A DNA stretch of 64,000 bases from Dermatophagoides farinae. Taxonomy: Eukaryota; Arthropoda; Arachnida; Sarcoptiformes; Pyroglyphidae. A model generated the notes under the pieces. That model was not told where the DNA came from. It was given only the letters and a program-made list of their open reading frames with translations, and did not search any database. The DNA lies in assembly GCF_024713945.1 (NCBI RefSeq), contig NC_134679.1, positions 6,949,001 through 7,013,000 on the forward strand. Reading direction: 5' to 3'. Each line of letters starts with the position of its first letter. The first letter of the stretch is position 1. The translations under genes and the position numbers were made by a program. This document shows positions 37,401-49,900 of the stretch, in pieces.

Positions 37401-40242
37401 CAGATATAAAATAGAATCGGTTTGCATTTGCAAAAGAATCATTCTTCAACATGATGGTGTATTGTGTAGTGAATGTTTTCCTGTAATTTTTTTTGGCCTA
37501 TGCATTCACATTTCGTTTCGATTCGTTTCTTCATCATCAAGTGTTTATACGTTTGTTGTTGTTATGTGTGTGCATAGTTCAAAAATTCATCTTTTTTTTT
37601 TTGGCTTTCGCTTATAAATCATATCATATTTATTGGATGAAAATAGAAAAAAAATAAAGTGATTTATTTTATATTGGGCTTGTAGTGTCTTCTACATTTT
37701 ATTTTTAAACACACACGCACGTATGCACGCTTTTATTGTTTTATTATTGTTGTTTATAAAAATGGATAAACAACACAACCAGTCATCAATTTATTATTAA
37801 CGATTTTTAATTGAAAAATTCGTCTGTTTTATGATACATTAATACATCTTGTCATTATCGATTTGTGCGTGCGTTTATTTCATTTTTATTGTTTTGTAAT
37901 GAAAACATGAAATGAAAAATGTTTATTTTTCTTTCCTGCTGGTTTACAATATTGAAATCAATCAATCATTTTATTCAAATGTTCATTATTGAATGAAAGA
38001 AAACAACAACATAAAATTGGAATGTGATTTTATTTTGTCAATTATCGTGAATACATCAGCAATCGATTTTTCCGGTTTTGGCATCATTATCCAATTTGTT
38101 TTTCTGTGTTTCATATGCACAATTTCTATGAAAACTAACACACAGACGAAAAGTAAGTTGCTAACTGTATAGTTTACACCAATGTAATGACGAAAAAAAT
38201 CCAATTCCTGTTAATGATCTATTTATTTGTATACACAAAAAAAATAATCTCATTAATGATCAGAAAAAAAACAAATAATTGTTGTCGACCTTTTGACATG
38301 AAGAGAATTTTTTTTCACAAAACTCAAATCTATAAACTTGGCAAATTGAAATCAAATTTTTTTTAACTGAACCAAATTCTATATTTAGTAATTGGACAAA
38401 TGAAATGAAATTTAAATATGAAAGACATTTGTTCACCAAAGTGATGGATCAGTTCAATTTACAAAAAAAAATCTATCGTCCATTGCTAGAATGTAAAAAA
38501 AACACACACATAAACAGGATGATGATGATTGCCAACTGTCAAAATCTAGGAAATAATAGCTCCAGTTTCACTTTTTTAAAATGCAGAAATAGCTTTTTTT
38601 TCGTGTAACCACAAATTCATACCAATTATTGTTGTCGTTTGTTGCGGTAATTCTGGCATAAACTTTCTGTCATTTCATTACATGTGATTCGATTTTTTTG
38701 TGATTTTCTTTTTTTAAAATTGAAAGATAAATTTTACCACCGGAAAGCTAGAAAAAAAAGAGATTGAAAAATTTTCCATTTTCTTCTTTCTCTGCTCTCC
38801 GTGAAACTCATCAGAGAATCAAATTTAATTTTTTTCATTTTCTTCTTCATTCAAGTTTGGCTTTTATATTTTTTCTATTTCCTTTAAATTTTTTCTCTGA
38901 CAATTATTCTGAAATTCGTGTATCGAAATTTTAATGTCATTTTTCTCCTTCTTCTTCTCCGCCATCATCATCCAACAACAACAACAACAACTGCAACGGC
39001 AATAGGCAATTTACTAATGTATGTTTCCTGTACCAATTTATTAATTGGTACCAAGAAAAAAGAATAATTTTCTTTTTCTCTCTTGCTACAAAACACGATT
39101 CCCAAAATGTCAGGATTTTTTTCGTTTTGTTTTGTTTTTTTTTTTGAAACGGAAATTAGTTGAGATTATGATGGGGAATGATTTTCGATCCTTTCGTCGC
39201 TTTGTCTTTCAGTTTTAACTTTTTTTTTGAATCAGAATTCTCATTAGAGAATAGAAAAAAGAATTAGTTTGTTTCAATTTTTATTGTGAAAAAAAAACAA
39301 AAGTAAATTCTTAGAATGAATGAACATCAATAGGAAAATTTTCTGATTTGGGATTTTTTTCGCAAAAAACGGTTCATTTTTGTATGCGAGAATCGAGGCT
39401 AGAACAGAAATTAAAAAAAGATGTCATTATTCACTGATATGTTGTTGTTGTTTTTTGTCCAATTGGATTTGCCTTCTGGAAATCCGAAATGTCATAATGT
39501 GAATGAATCAAATACACACACACACACACACACACGCATAGATAAACAAACCTTTCATTTTTTCATCTATTTTAGCAGCTTTTTTTTCCTCTGTTACACT
39601 AACATTACGTTACGGAATTGTAATGGTAATGAAAAACAATTACCCAATGGAATAAATGAATGAGTAAACATTTGAGTCAAATGAAATAAAATTTTCATGA
39701 ATTTTGATATTTTTTTTTGATGAGAAGAAAAAAGTTTAAAAAAATATCATTATCTTCCGCCGATACATATGTTTTGAGTCCATGTTTTTGACAAAAAAAA
39801 CTTCTCTAGAGACAAATTTTTTCGAAATGGGATTCATTTTTGTTTGTTGTGGACCGAAACGGTTTTTTAAATGATGAAGAAAACGAAAAAAATACATAGA
39901 ATTTATTTGTCATCATCAGTATTAATTCATTTGACCGAAAATGAAAAATTCTTTTAATTTTTTTCCGTTCAATTTTGACAATCGATTTTCAGCAACAGCA
40001 GCCGCAATTGTGAAACTAGTGACCATTTTTTTCGAGAAATTATTAATAAATAAATTGTCAGAGAAAACGATTGACACCAAGTCATAGTTTGAACGATGTC
40101 AATAACTTTTTTTTCTAAATGAAATTGTTCCAATAATAATAAAAATTTATTATGGATTATTATGGATATATGGATGTACCACACCATCTTGCTTCAGGAT
40201 CACACAAATAAAGGTTTTCATACATCGCAAATCGGTGATATT

Positions 40243-40331
40243 ATGATCAAGAGCCAACTCATTGATTGTCAACTCGAATGTTCGAATTGATTCGATGCAC
40301 CCCGGTTGAGGTCGCTCTGCTCAATGATCAT
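40243..40331. other. GC-richer inverted-repeat element, possible structured RNA
   Basis: ATGATCA at 40243-40249 pairs perfectly with TGATCAT at 40325-40331. Inside lie two further stems: CGAAT/ATTCG (40275-40279 with 40290-40294) and TTGAG/CTCAA (40306-40310 with 40320-40324); an alternative pairing is AGAGC/GCTCT. The element contains GCACCCCGGTTGAGG and stands out from the AT-rich flanks. It is cloverleaf-like in outline but lacks tRNA boxes A and B. No known RNA family was recognised, and strand is undetermined. Confidence 0.3.
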
Positions 40332-41525
40332 TACGAAATTCATTATTCTCTATCTGAAATTGGCGATACTTGAGAAGTTGTAATGCCTGTATTATTCTTG
40401 GCATTTTGTACTTGAAATTATATCAATATCATGATCATCGTTAAATGTAAAAGAATCATGTTGTAATAAAAAAATGAAAAATTCTACTTGTTTTTATCAT
40501 CATGATCATTAGTTTTCTTTTTTTAATAATAATTCCAGACTAAATGAATGTCCTTCAACATGATTTTGAAAACACTTGGATATATTATTTATCCATATAG
40601 ATAAATTCCAAACATAATAATGAATAATGATCATTGATCCGATATTTTTTGGCGCCCATTCATGTTCATTGTACATACATGGATGTATATGGAACAACAT
40701 TTTTCTTCTTCGCGACGACAGCAACAACAACAACAATCATCATAATCATTGATCAATCGATCTGATATAATATTTTTAGGTTAATTTTATTAGCGAAAAA
40801 ATGAGGAAACACTACCAGTGTGTATGTGTGTGTGTGTCTGGTATCAATAAAAAAAATTTCTTCATTATTGATTCCTTATTGATGTTGAACAACAGAAAAT
40901 TTGAAATTCTTGATGACAAAACAAATTCTTTCTATATTTGATTTCGAAAATTTTTTTCCACGTTCAATTCAATTACCTACAATTTCATATTGATTGAATC
41001 AACACAAAACGAAAAAAAATTCTTTCTGCACAAAAGAGGGAGGAAAAATCAAATTCCAGTGATGATGAAAAAAATTGAGCCATTATTAAGTTTCATTTAA
41101 AAAATACAAAAATTTTTCAGTGCAAATAAAATTAATTTCATCATCATATAATGTTATTTGATTCCATTTTTTTCGGACTTTCATTATTATTTTTCAAATT
41201 TTAATTTATTTACATTGTAATTTTTATGTTCACTGTTTCAAGAATTTCATCATAGAATTTCGTGAATGGCAGAAATTTTTTTTTAAATTCTTTCTCTCTC
41301 TCGTTCTCTATTTGTCTTTTTTGAGAATCAATTAAATCAATAAAATATGTCATCATCATGATAGATGAATATGTGAAAATGACAAATTGTCTCTTTTTTT
41401 GAACATTTGTTTCCATCATCATCATCATCCATTTTATTTCGTTTAATTGATTTGAAAATATTTCATATTTCGCACTTGAATATGCGTGTGAGATAAGCTC
41501 CATTTCATTTAATTTGTTTCTCTCC

Positions 41526-41556
<31 letters not shown>

Positions 41557-41557
41557 G
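41526..41557. repeat. Compound (CT)n(CA)n microsatellite
   Basis: A CT run passes directly into a CA run, ending at 41557. Confidence 0.85.
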
Positions 41558-43385
41558 TCATATCTCAAATTAACATATAATTTTTTTTCTTAAATTAAGC
41601 TAATTTTCACATTTCACATCATTTTTAACCATCAATTTTGTAGATAATGATTGGGAAAAAAAGAATTTCTTTTCTATTTTGGCCACCATCAAAGATGGAT
41701 TCTTAATTCATTACATTCAAAGAAGAATGAGAAGAAGATATCGAATTAACATATTTGAAACGTACACATTTGACAGGCAAAAATAGAAAAAGAAAAAAAA
41801 CCATTAACAAACTTGGTGGGCGGTAGGAAGTTACTAAATAAGTTAGTAAGTAGTAGTAGTAGTAGATTACATCATTACCAAAAAGATCATCATGCATTGA
41901 AGTTTTGTCCATATATTGTATTTTGCATTTCGATTCTCGGTGTGTATTCTTCTTGTTCTTATCTTTCACAAGAATCTCATTATTCTGAAGTGATTTTTTA
42001 TTATTTTTTTCTATCGACATTTTTTTTACACGAAAAGAATGGCACCATACGGTGAATTGGAATGAAAATAAGGATTTTTCTCAATGGTTGCTTTTTCGAT
42101 TTTTTTCAACTTTTTTATACGCATACAGATATATTAATTGATTAGTAGTCAATTTATTTATATATGTGAATCGATAATACGTGTTTAATATATTATATCC
42201 ATAAAGGAGAAAAATCAATCAATTCATATTTTTCTCTCATTGTTTCCAATGAATAGTGAGTGAGTGATTGTATGTGTTCCAGGAAGCAATCGATTCTATA
42301 TACTTAAGCTTTCTTGGATAGAGAATGGATTTTTTGGTGAAAATGACGAAATCAAAACCGATATTCATGTTATTCATAAACAACAACAACAAAAACTACT
42401 TGATAATGAAATTTTCTCATTTTTTATCTTCATTCCCAAGAGAAAGTGAGAGAGAGGGAGAGAAGCAAAGAATGAATGGCGAATTTTAGTCTAAAAATAT
42501 AAAATGTGAATCCTATGCTAAGTATCATAATACGAAAAATGACAAAGCAAAACTGTGTGACAGTTATTATACAACCTGGAGCATTATTGAAACATTTTTT
42601 TGTCGACTTATTTTATCTAATAATGAATGAACAGAATTGAAATCTTATCGCCCAAACAAGAATCATCATAATGATGCAGTGTAATTGCCGATTCATTACA
42701 TTATTATTACGACAAATTTGTTATTTGTTGTTGCCTCATTATCACTTTTCAAATGAGGATGCTCACATTATTAATTATGACCAAAAAAAAAAATCAGAAA
42801 GATGGTCGTTTTTTCTTGTTCAAAAATAAACTGTTGTTGTTGAATTTTCTGGAAGAAAATGATTTTCTTTTCGTTGATTGTGAAAAGTTGACAATTATTC
42901 AGTCCATTATATCGAATTGTTGTTGTCAAGTGAATAATAGAAGCGTATAATAATCATGTTATTTTCATTATAATTCTACTGCCTTTTTTACTCACGAATC
43001 CCTTGATTTTTTTTTCATTTTTTCCCCAAAAATAAATCTCATCAATCCATTCGTGTGAATACACACATAGAATGATATTTCGTTGAGAATTTATTCTTAC
43101 GTTTGAATGAATTTTTTTCTTCTTGCTGTCCAGTCTAGTATCTATTCCAATGATGATGGTGATTTCCATTTCTCTATCATTATCATTTTTGGTCCAAAAT
43201 AATCTCAATATTCTCTTGAATTTTGTCAACATTCTAACACACACACACACAATTTTGCTCGTTGTGGTAGTTGTCAAGATAATTTCCACTCAGTAATTTC
43301 CGTTTATAAATTATTTCTTTGAATTTCAAAAATAATTCAAATTTTTCAATTTTAAATTTTTGCGAAATTTCGATCATCATGATAA

Positions 43386-43414
<29 letters not shown>
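43386..43414. repeat. (GAT)n trinucleotide repeat
   Basis: About nine tandem GAT/ATG units, non-coding, roughly 0.5 kb upstream of the cyclase start codon. Confidence 0.85.
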
Positions 43415-43416
<2 letters not shown>

Positions 43417-43932
43417 TGACGGATAATGTCAAAATGAGAGTGTTTTTAACTAGATTTTTTTGAAAACTTTTCATGTCTGTAATTTTAAACTGTTATGACA
43501 TAACCGGATGACGAGCAGACCTGAATGCATGCCTGTGTCCGATGAAATGATTATTAGGTTCTATTTTCCGGCTGTTTATGAGCTGTAAAAAATTGTTTGA
43601 ATTGATAAAAATAAATCTTTTGAACATGAATTGAATGTGTGGCCAAACATTTAAACATTGAGTGACAAGAAATTTCATTTTTTGTCATTCAATGTTTTGC
43701 CAATAAAAAAAATTCCATAATTTACCTATTTTTGGTCTGATTCGACTAAAAAATGAACTTTCTCTTCTTATATTTCAATTTCAATTGTGCAGTTATTTTA
43801 TTTTATTTTTGATTTTCAACCATTTTTTCCTAGAAACGAAAGAGAAAAAATCTCTGATCGAAACTCTATAATTTAAAACAAAAAAAAAAATCTTTTCTTC
43901 GGGAAGAACGAAAGTAACGACAAAAAAAAACG

Positions 43933-46900
43933 ATGTCTACATCATTTGCCTTGGAAAATTGGAGCTCAAGCTATAAAGGTATGTGCGTTTCGTGAATTTT
44001 ATTTTCTATAGAAAATTATTTTTGTCTGTTTTTCAAATTTGATTCATCATCATCATTTCATTTCATTTTTTGTTTTGTTTCAAAATTAAATTATTTTTTC
44101 CAAAGAAAATAGTTCTGTAGCATGAAAAATTTTTGAATTTTGTTTTGTTTGTTTCGAATTGAATTTTTTTCTCCATTTTCTCTTTAGGAATACTTTTGCT
44201 CAATCTAACAAATCAATTTAAAGATAAACATTTAGAATCGGCTTATCAACGGTATTCACAGCGACAACGACAAAAATCATTAGTTATTGTCAATGTTGTT
44301 GATATAATGGTGAAGATTATATTTTTATTAGCCTACTTTCTAGCAAATTATAACCATAATCATAATGATGACAATAAAAATGATGCTAACAACAACAATA
44401 ATGACAATTATGATGATGGATTAATAATGACTAGAAATTTCATTAATAATTATTATCACAATTCTCATCCAGAATTGATGAATTTATCAAGAAATTCTAC
44501 ATTAAATAATAATCATAATGACGACGATGATGATAAATCTTTAATTAAAATTCTTCAACAAAATAATCATCGAAATCAGTTTCGTCGGAATATATTATTA
44601 CAATCGTCGAAGAATAAGAATATTCTAGGTATCGATAGTATCGATGTTTCACACAACAACAACAACAACATCTATCAGATGCCACAATTTCCTCAAATAA
44701 TTTTAATCAAAATCATCATATTCATTCTCATTCGAATCATTATCATCATCACAACAATCATAATCATCCACAGTATAATCAGCAGAATCGCCATGGCCAA
44801 ATTAATGAGATTGATAAAAAAGTTCATGTTGATGGTAATTTATTCCATTTTTTTTACTCATTATTATTATTGAATGCATTTTCTTTTTGAATAAATTTTA
44901 ATCATTTTTTGTTGTTTTGTTTGTTTTTTTTTGCATTATCATCATCTAATGTTGTCCATTTCTTTTGTTACATTTATAAATATTATGGCATGGCAAAATC
45001 ATCATCATCATGATTCCATTATATGATAATAACCGAAATCATAATTTCTACATTAATTTATCCATATACGAACCCTTTGAATATATCAAATTCCAGAGAT
45101 CATTCCCGAATCTGTTTATCATAGTAATAATATTAATGATCATAATTCCAATTCAGCCTTTATTCCTATATCTGATGTTTTTGATGATGATAATAATAAT
45201 GATGATGATCTACAGCAACGACGGCTACATCAAAGGCACCGAAGACATCATTATCAACTATCGGAAAAAATTCCATCAATTTTACTTGCCTTTTTTACAT
45301 TAATATGGATTATTCTAAATTGTTTGGTAATCAGTTTGATTACATGTTGGAAACGTTTTGCAAATAATCATCTTTATATTGGCGCATTGATTAGTTGGAC
45401 AATATTTACGATTGAAGGTTTTAATTTTCTTTTATTTATTATTATACTCCAGCTGACGAATGATCATGTTTTTTGTTTTTTTTTTGTTTTTGTTTGTAAA
45501 ATTCTAGGTCAAATGGGTTTTGATCCTGAATTAAGTCATCGAACTGTTTCAATGAATGTGGCTCAAGTAACATCCACTTCATCATCGGTGACAATGATTA
45601 GCTATAATGGTGCTATTTGGCATACATTTCTGACAATTTTAATAATTTATGCAATGTTACCATTACCATTATTATGGTGTGCATTCTGTGCTATTATCAC
45701 ATCAGCAATTGATCTGACATTTCGTATATCATTTCTTTCGCAACAAAATCAAAAAAATTATCTGCAATTAATATTTGCGAATCTTTGTCTTTATTCATGT
45801 ATTAATCTAATATCATTATATACTAAATATCTGACCGATTGTGCTCAACGTAATGCTTTCCTAGAGACACGTCGTTCAATTGAAACACGTTATAAAATTG
45901 AACGTGAAAATTCTAAACAGGTAAAATATTGATAATTTGATCATTTCAAACTGATTATTTTTTGTATTTTTTTTTTTTTTTTTTTTTTTGTATCTCAAAA
46001 GGAAAAATTGTTACTTTCTGTATTGCCAAGATTTGTAGCAATGGAAATAATAACCGATATAGCTACACAAGAAGACTGTCAAACACGTGGTAGTCTATTG
46101 CCGACACAATTTCATAAAATTTATATTCATTGTTACAAAGATGTTAGGTAAGTTTTTTTTTTGAATTTCTTTTTTCCGTTTATGCAAATCGTAATTATCA
46201 TCATTGTTAACTGAAATATACTGCACACACACACACCATTTTCCTGTATGATAATAATGATGAATGAATTTTTATCCAAATTCCAACATCATTTCTTTCA
46301 TTCTGTCTATGACTATGGCCTTAAGGCGCAGACCCTTTATATATTTGTCCCCCAACGTTCAATCTTAAATTGAATTTTTTCCATTTCCCATTTGCATCAT
46401 CTAACCTTTATAAATTATTTATTTATTTATTTATATTTATTTATTACAAGGCTAATAGAATGATAAAGAAAAAAGGGTTTATTCTTGCGTGAACCTAACC
46501 TACGGAAGAGAGAAAAGTGTCTTGAAAAAACTGAATTTCGATACAAACACATATTTATTTAATATCCTTTTTTTTCTCGAAGTTCATTTTTTTCCAGTTT
46601 GTTTGTTTACATTACGATTGGATTTTTTTTCTCTTTTCATCCGATTTTCTCTTTTCTTCTCTTCATATGATGATAAAATAAAATTATCATGTGAAAAGGA
46701 AAAACTTTGACATAAAATATTCAAAAATATTATTGAGAATTAATCTTTCCATTTCATCAGAATTCTAGAGGAATTTCGAAAAATTCAATTCGAATAATTC
46801 ATATTTATCTCGTTAAATCTGAATTTAATTGAATCAGATGTAGAATTTCTTTACCAGGTTTTCCTGGTAAAAAAAGGATACACACCGATAGATGGTTAGT

Positions 46901-49900
46901 AAACAAAAGATTGCATTTTTTTTTTTTTGTTTTTTTCTCGCTTAAGGCGAATCAGAACAGAGAAAAAATGGGGAAAAATATTTTTGAAATGAAAAGAGAA
47001 AAAAAGATTCCTCATTCTGTGTTTGTGTGTATGATATGATCCAGAACCAATTTTTTTTTACTTTTGCTTATTCTTAAGAATTTTTTTTTGTTCCATTCTT
47101 CTGGATCAAATCATGGTGATCACTTTGTCATCGTCATTGTCGATGTACCACCACCAATGTTTCAAAGTCCTGATTCGGTCATCTATCAGATTTGATAACA
47201 TTTATTTGTATAGGAATAATGGACAAGGAAAGAACGGGACCAAATGATGTCCATTCATCTTATTCGTATTGATAAATTGTCAAGTTTTCATCTCGGAACA
47301 TCAATAGAATTAATGTATAGAGTGAACAAAAGAAAAAAAATGAACAAAAATCATTCATCGAAATGTTACAATGTTTATTTCCTATTGCATCGAATGGCAA
47401 TGATGATGATGATTCATTTTTTCCACATCATTTATTATTATCATCATTGCCATTTTTTCCAGAATTTCATCTCAAATTTCCATCCATGAAAAATAACAAG
47501 TTGATGATGATGATGATGATGATGAACAAAACAATAATTTCGAAAACATTTTTTCCATTTATTTCATTACTATATTATATTATTTTTACGTGTTTGATTC
47601 AATTGGAAAACATCAGTATATTGTTTGCCGATATTCAAGGATTCACAGCATTGGCATCAAAATGTTCAGCACAAGAATTGGTTGGTGTTCTAAATGATCT
47701 TTATGCTCGTTTTGATCGTAAAGCTGAGGTAAGTACGCGCGTACACGTTTTTTTGTTGATATTTTTACATTGAATAGACACACTAATATAACACAAACTG
47801 AGCATGCTTTAATGTTTTGTACCGATAAAAATGTTTGCCTTTTCTCTCCACAGTTTATCGTATGGAAATTGAACATTGAACAATTCATTTATGACGACAA
47901 CAGGACAGGACATGACATAATAATGAATTCTTCATTATGAGCGAATTTTTAAATAAGCAAGAAAGAGAGAAAAGAAAAAACAACAATTTTCCATTGAAAA
48001 TCTCAGATTTTTTTTTCTCAAATTCATACCTTGATTGTTGTTTTTTTTTTGTTTTATCAACCAAACAAACCGCCTCCACATGCATGGAAATAAATTTCAT
48101 ATGTTAATATCTCTTGTTTATCATTTTGTCATAAACATCTTTTGGCATTTATATTATAGAGTTTTCTAATAGGCAAAACAAATATTTTTCTTGACACACA
48201 CACGCGAACTTTAGCCATTAATTTCGAGCAAAAAACGAAAAAATGTTTTTTCGCTGTTTTCATATAGGCAAAATAAATTCCTAACCCAAACGAATGAAGG
48301 AATGAAAAAAAAACAGTATGCAATATCTGGAAAAACTGAAAAAAAAATGAAAATTCTTCCAGTTTTTCCTAGTTTGTTTGTTTGAAATTTAGTGAAATTT
48401 AACTTTGAACTGGAACGAACAAACAAAAATTTATCCGTCTATGTGTATGTTTGTGATTGATGTATACATGTGTTTTCAATATGGTTATCGTTCCATTTAT
48501 TATTAAATTTTATGCTACGATAATGGCAAAAAAATGTTTTGTCCAGTTTCCAGAGTAGAATAGAATATTAGAATATTCCAATGTCCAGTTTGTGTTTGTA
48601 GGCGAGTGAATCAATAATCAATCATTATGGAAATGTAATAGCTGTTGATTGAGGCCATCATGATGATGATGATCGATATGGTTTATCGTTCATTATTATT
48701 ATGATCACGATTTTAATATTTTTCCGTTCATTCTATGTATAATTTCCATATTTAATTGGGTCATTATTATTTTCATTAAACAACAACAGGAAAATCATTG
48801 TCATCGAATAAAACTATTGGGTGATTGTTATTATTGTGTTTGTGGATTACCGACAGCTCGGCCAGATCATGCACATTGTTGTGTAGAAATGGGTCTCCAT
48901 ATGATTGAAGATATTAAGTAAGTTTCCAGAATGTTTTCAATTTCTCGATTATTATTATTTTTTCTATTTATCCATATATAACTTGATTTTCTCCACACAT
49001 TGTTCTCGTTGTTTTATCTTTCTCCATTTTTTTTTACAACGGAAAATTAAAATACCAGCAGAATGTTATGAAAACAATATCCATAAACAAACAATGATTG
49101 AGTCAGAAAGAAGAAAACAAAACAACGATTTTTGTAATAGAGAATCCATTGAATCTATTGTTTTTTCTTTAAAGAATTTTCTTCTGTATTTCATTGATGA
49201 TAACAATAGAATACTAATGATGGAATTGTATGGAATTCTAAGGGTTATTATTAAGCAACAACAACAACATAAACAAGAGAATCCAGAAACTAATCAGCCA
49301 TTTTTTTTAATGAAATTTAGTTTTTTTTCTCACTCATTCTTGATAGTTGATCCATGTTTTTTCTGTCTCTGAAACTTGTTATATGCATAATATGTAAATA
49401 TTGAAAAGCAAATTTTTTTTCGTCGTCATTGTTGTTGTTCGATGGGAATACGTTTTTTTTTCGTTTTCCTTCTATCTACCTTTATATATCGATCTAATTA
49501 GTATTATCGTCATCATCATCAGTGTAGTGAGTGTTGAGCAAAAACAATAGGGTAATTATATTATTATTATATTATATTCGTTTCAAATGAATAGTTTGTC
49601 GTAATGAGAGATTAAGTTGATGATGATGATGATATTCACCATAAAGATCGTGAAGATTTTTTCATTTTCAGCTACTTTAATAATTTTTTCTGTTGTTTTT
49701 TGTCTGTAATTTAATTCATTGTGAATATTATTACATACTCAGTAGATGAATATCTGCATTGAAACAGAAATGGATAATAATCGTTTTTTTTTGTGATGAA
49801 AGCAGTAGCAGATTAAGCCCGGGTTGGGAAAATGTACAATTTCAAATGAATTTCCCTTGTTCGCTCACTCTCTTGATACTACTGTTTTATTTCATTTGTG

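Larger units (their letters stand above)
31640..43932. other. Non-coding desert between NPC1 and adenylyl cyclase (12.3 kb)
   Basis: No supportable protein gene. The longest open frame (37210-37617, 135 aa) starts at TTG and has no domain or codon signature. The NPC1 3' UTR is at its start (AATAAA near 32126). The rest probably holds the cyclase promoter, 5' UTR exons or long introns. There are many T tracts, CA/GT and GAT microsatellites, and one GC-richer inverted-repeat element at 40243-40331. Confidence 0.45.

Noticed and set aside
37210-37617. 135-codon open frame on the plus strand in the long desert
   Set aside because: It starts at TTG rather than ATG and has no domain, signal or repeat pattern of a protein. 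T-rich tails of this kind are common in this AT-rich DNA.
44679-44873. Continuation of the first cyclase frame as an Ile-rich stretch up to 44873
   Set aside because: It is a shadow of the Asn/His-coding frame: ATC repeats read as CAT in the correct phase. The His/Asn frame alone ends at a donor matching the phase of the next exon.
45010-45303. 97-codon frame overlapping cyclase exon 45097-45417
   Set aside because: It is out of frame with the membrane helix [14 protein letters not shown] and is explained as a shadow of that exon.
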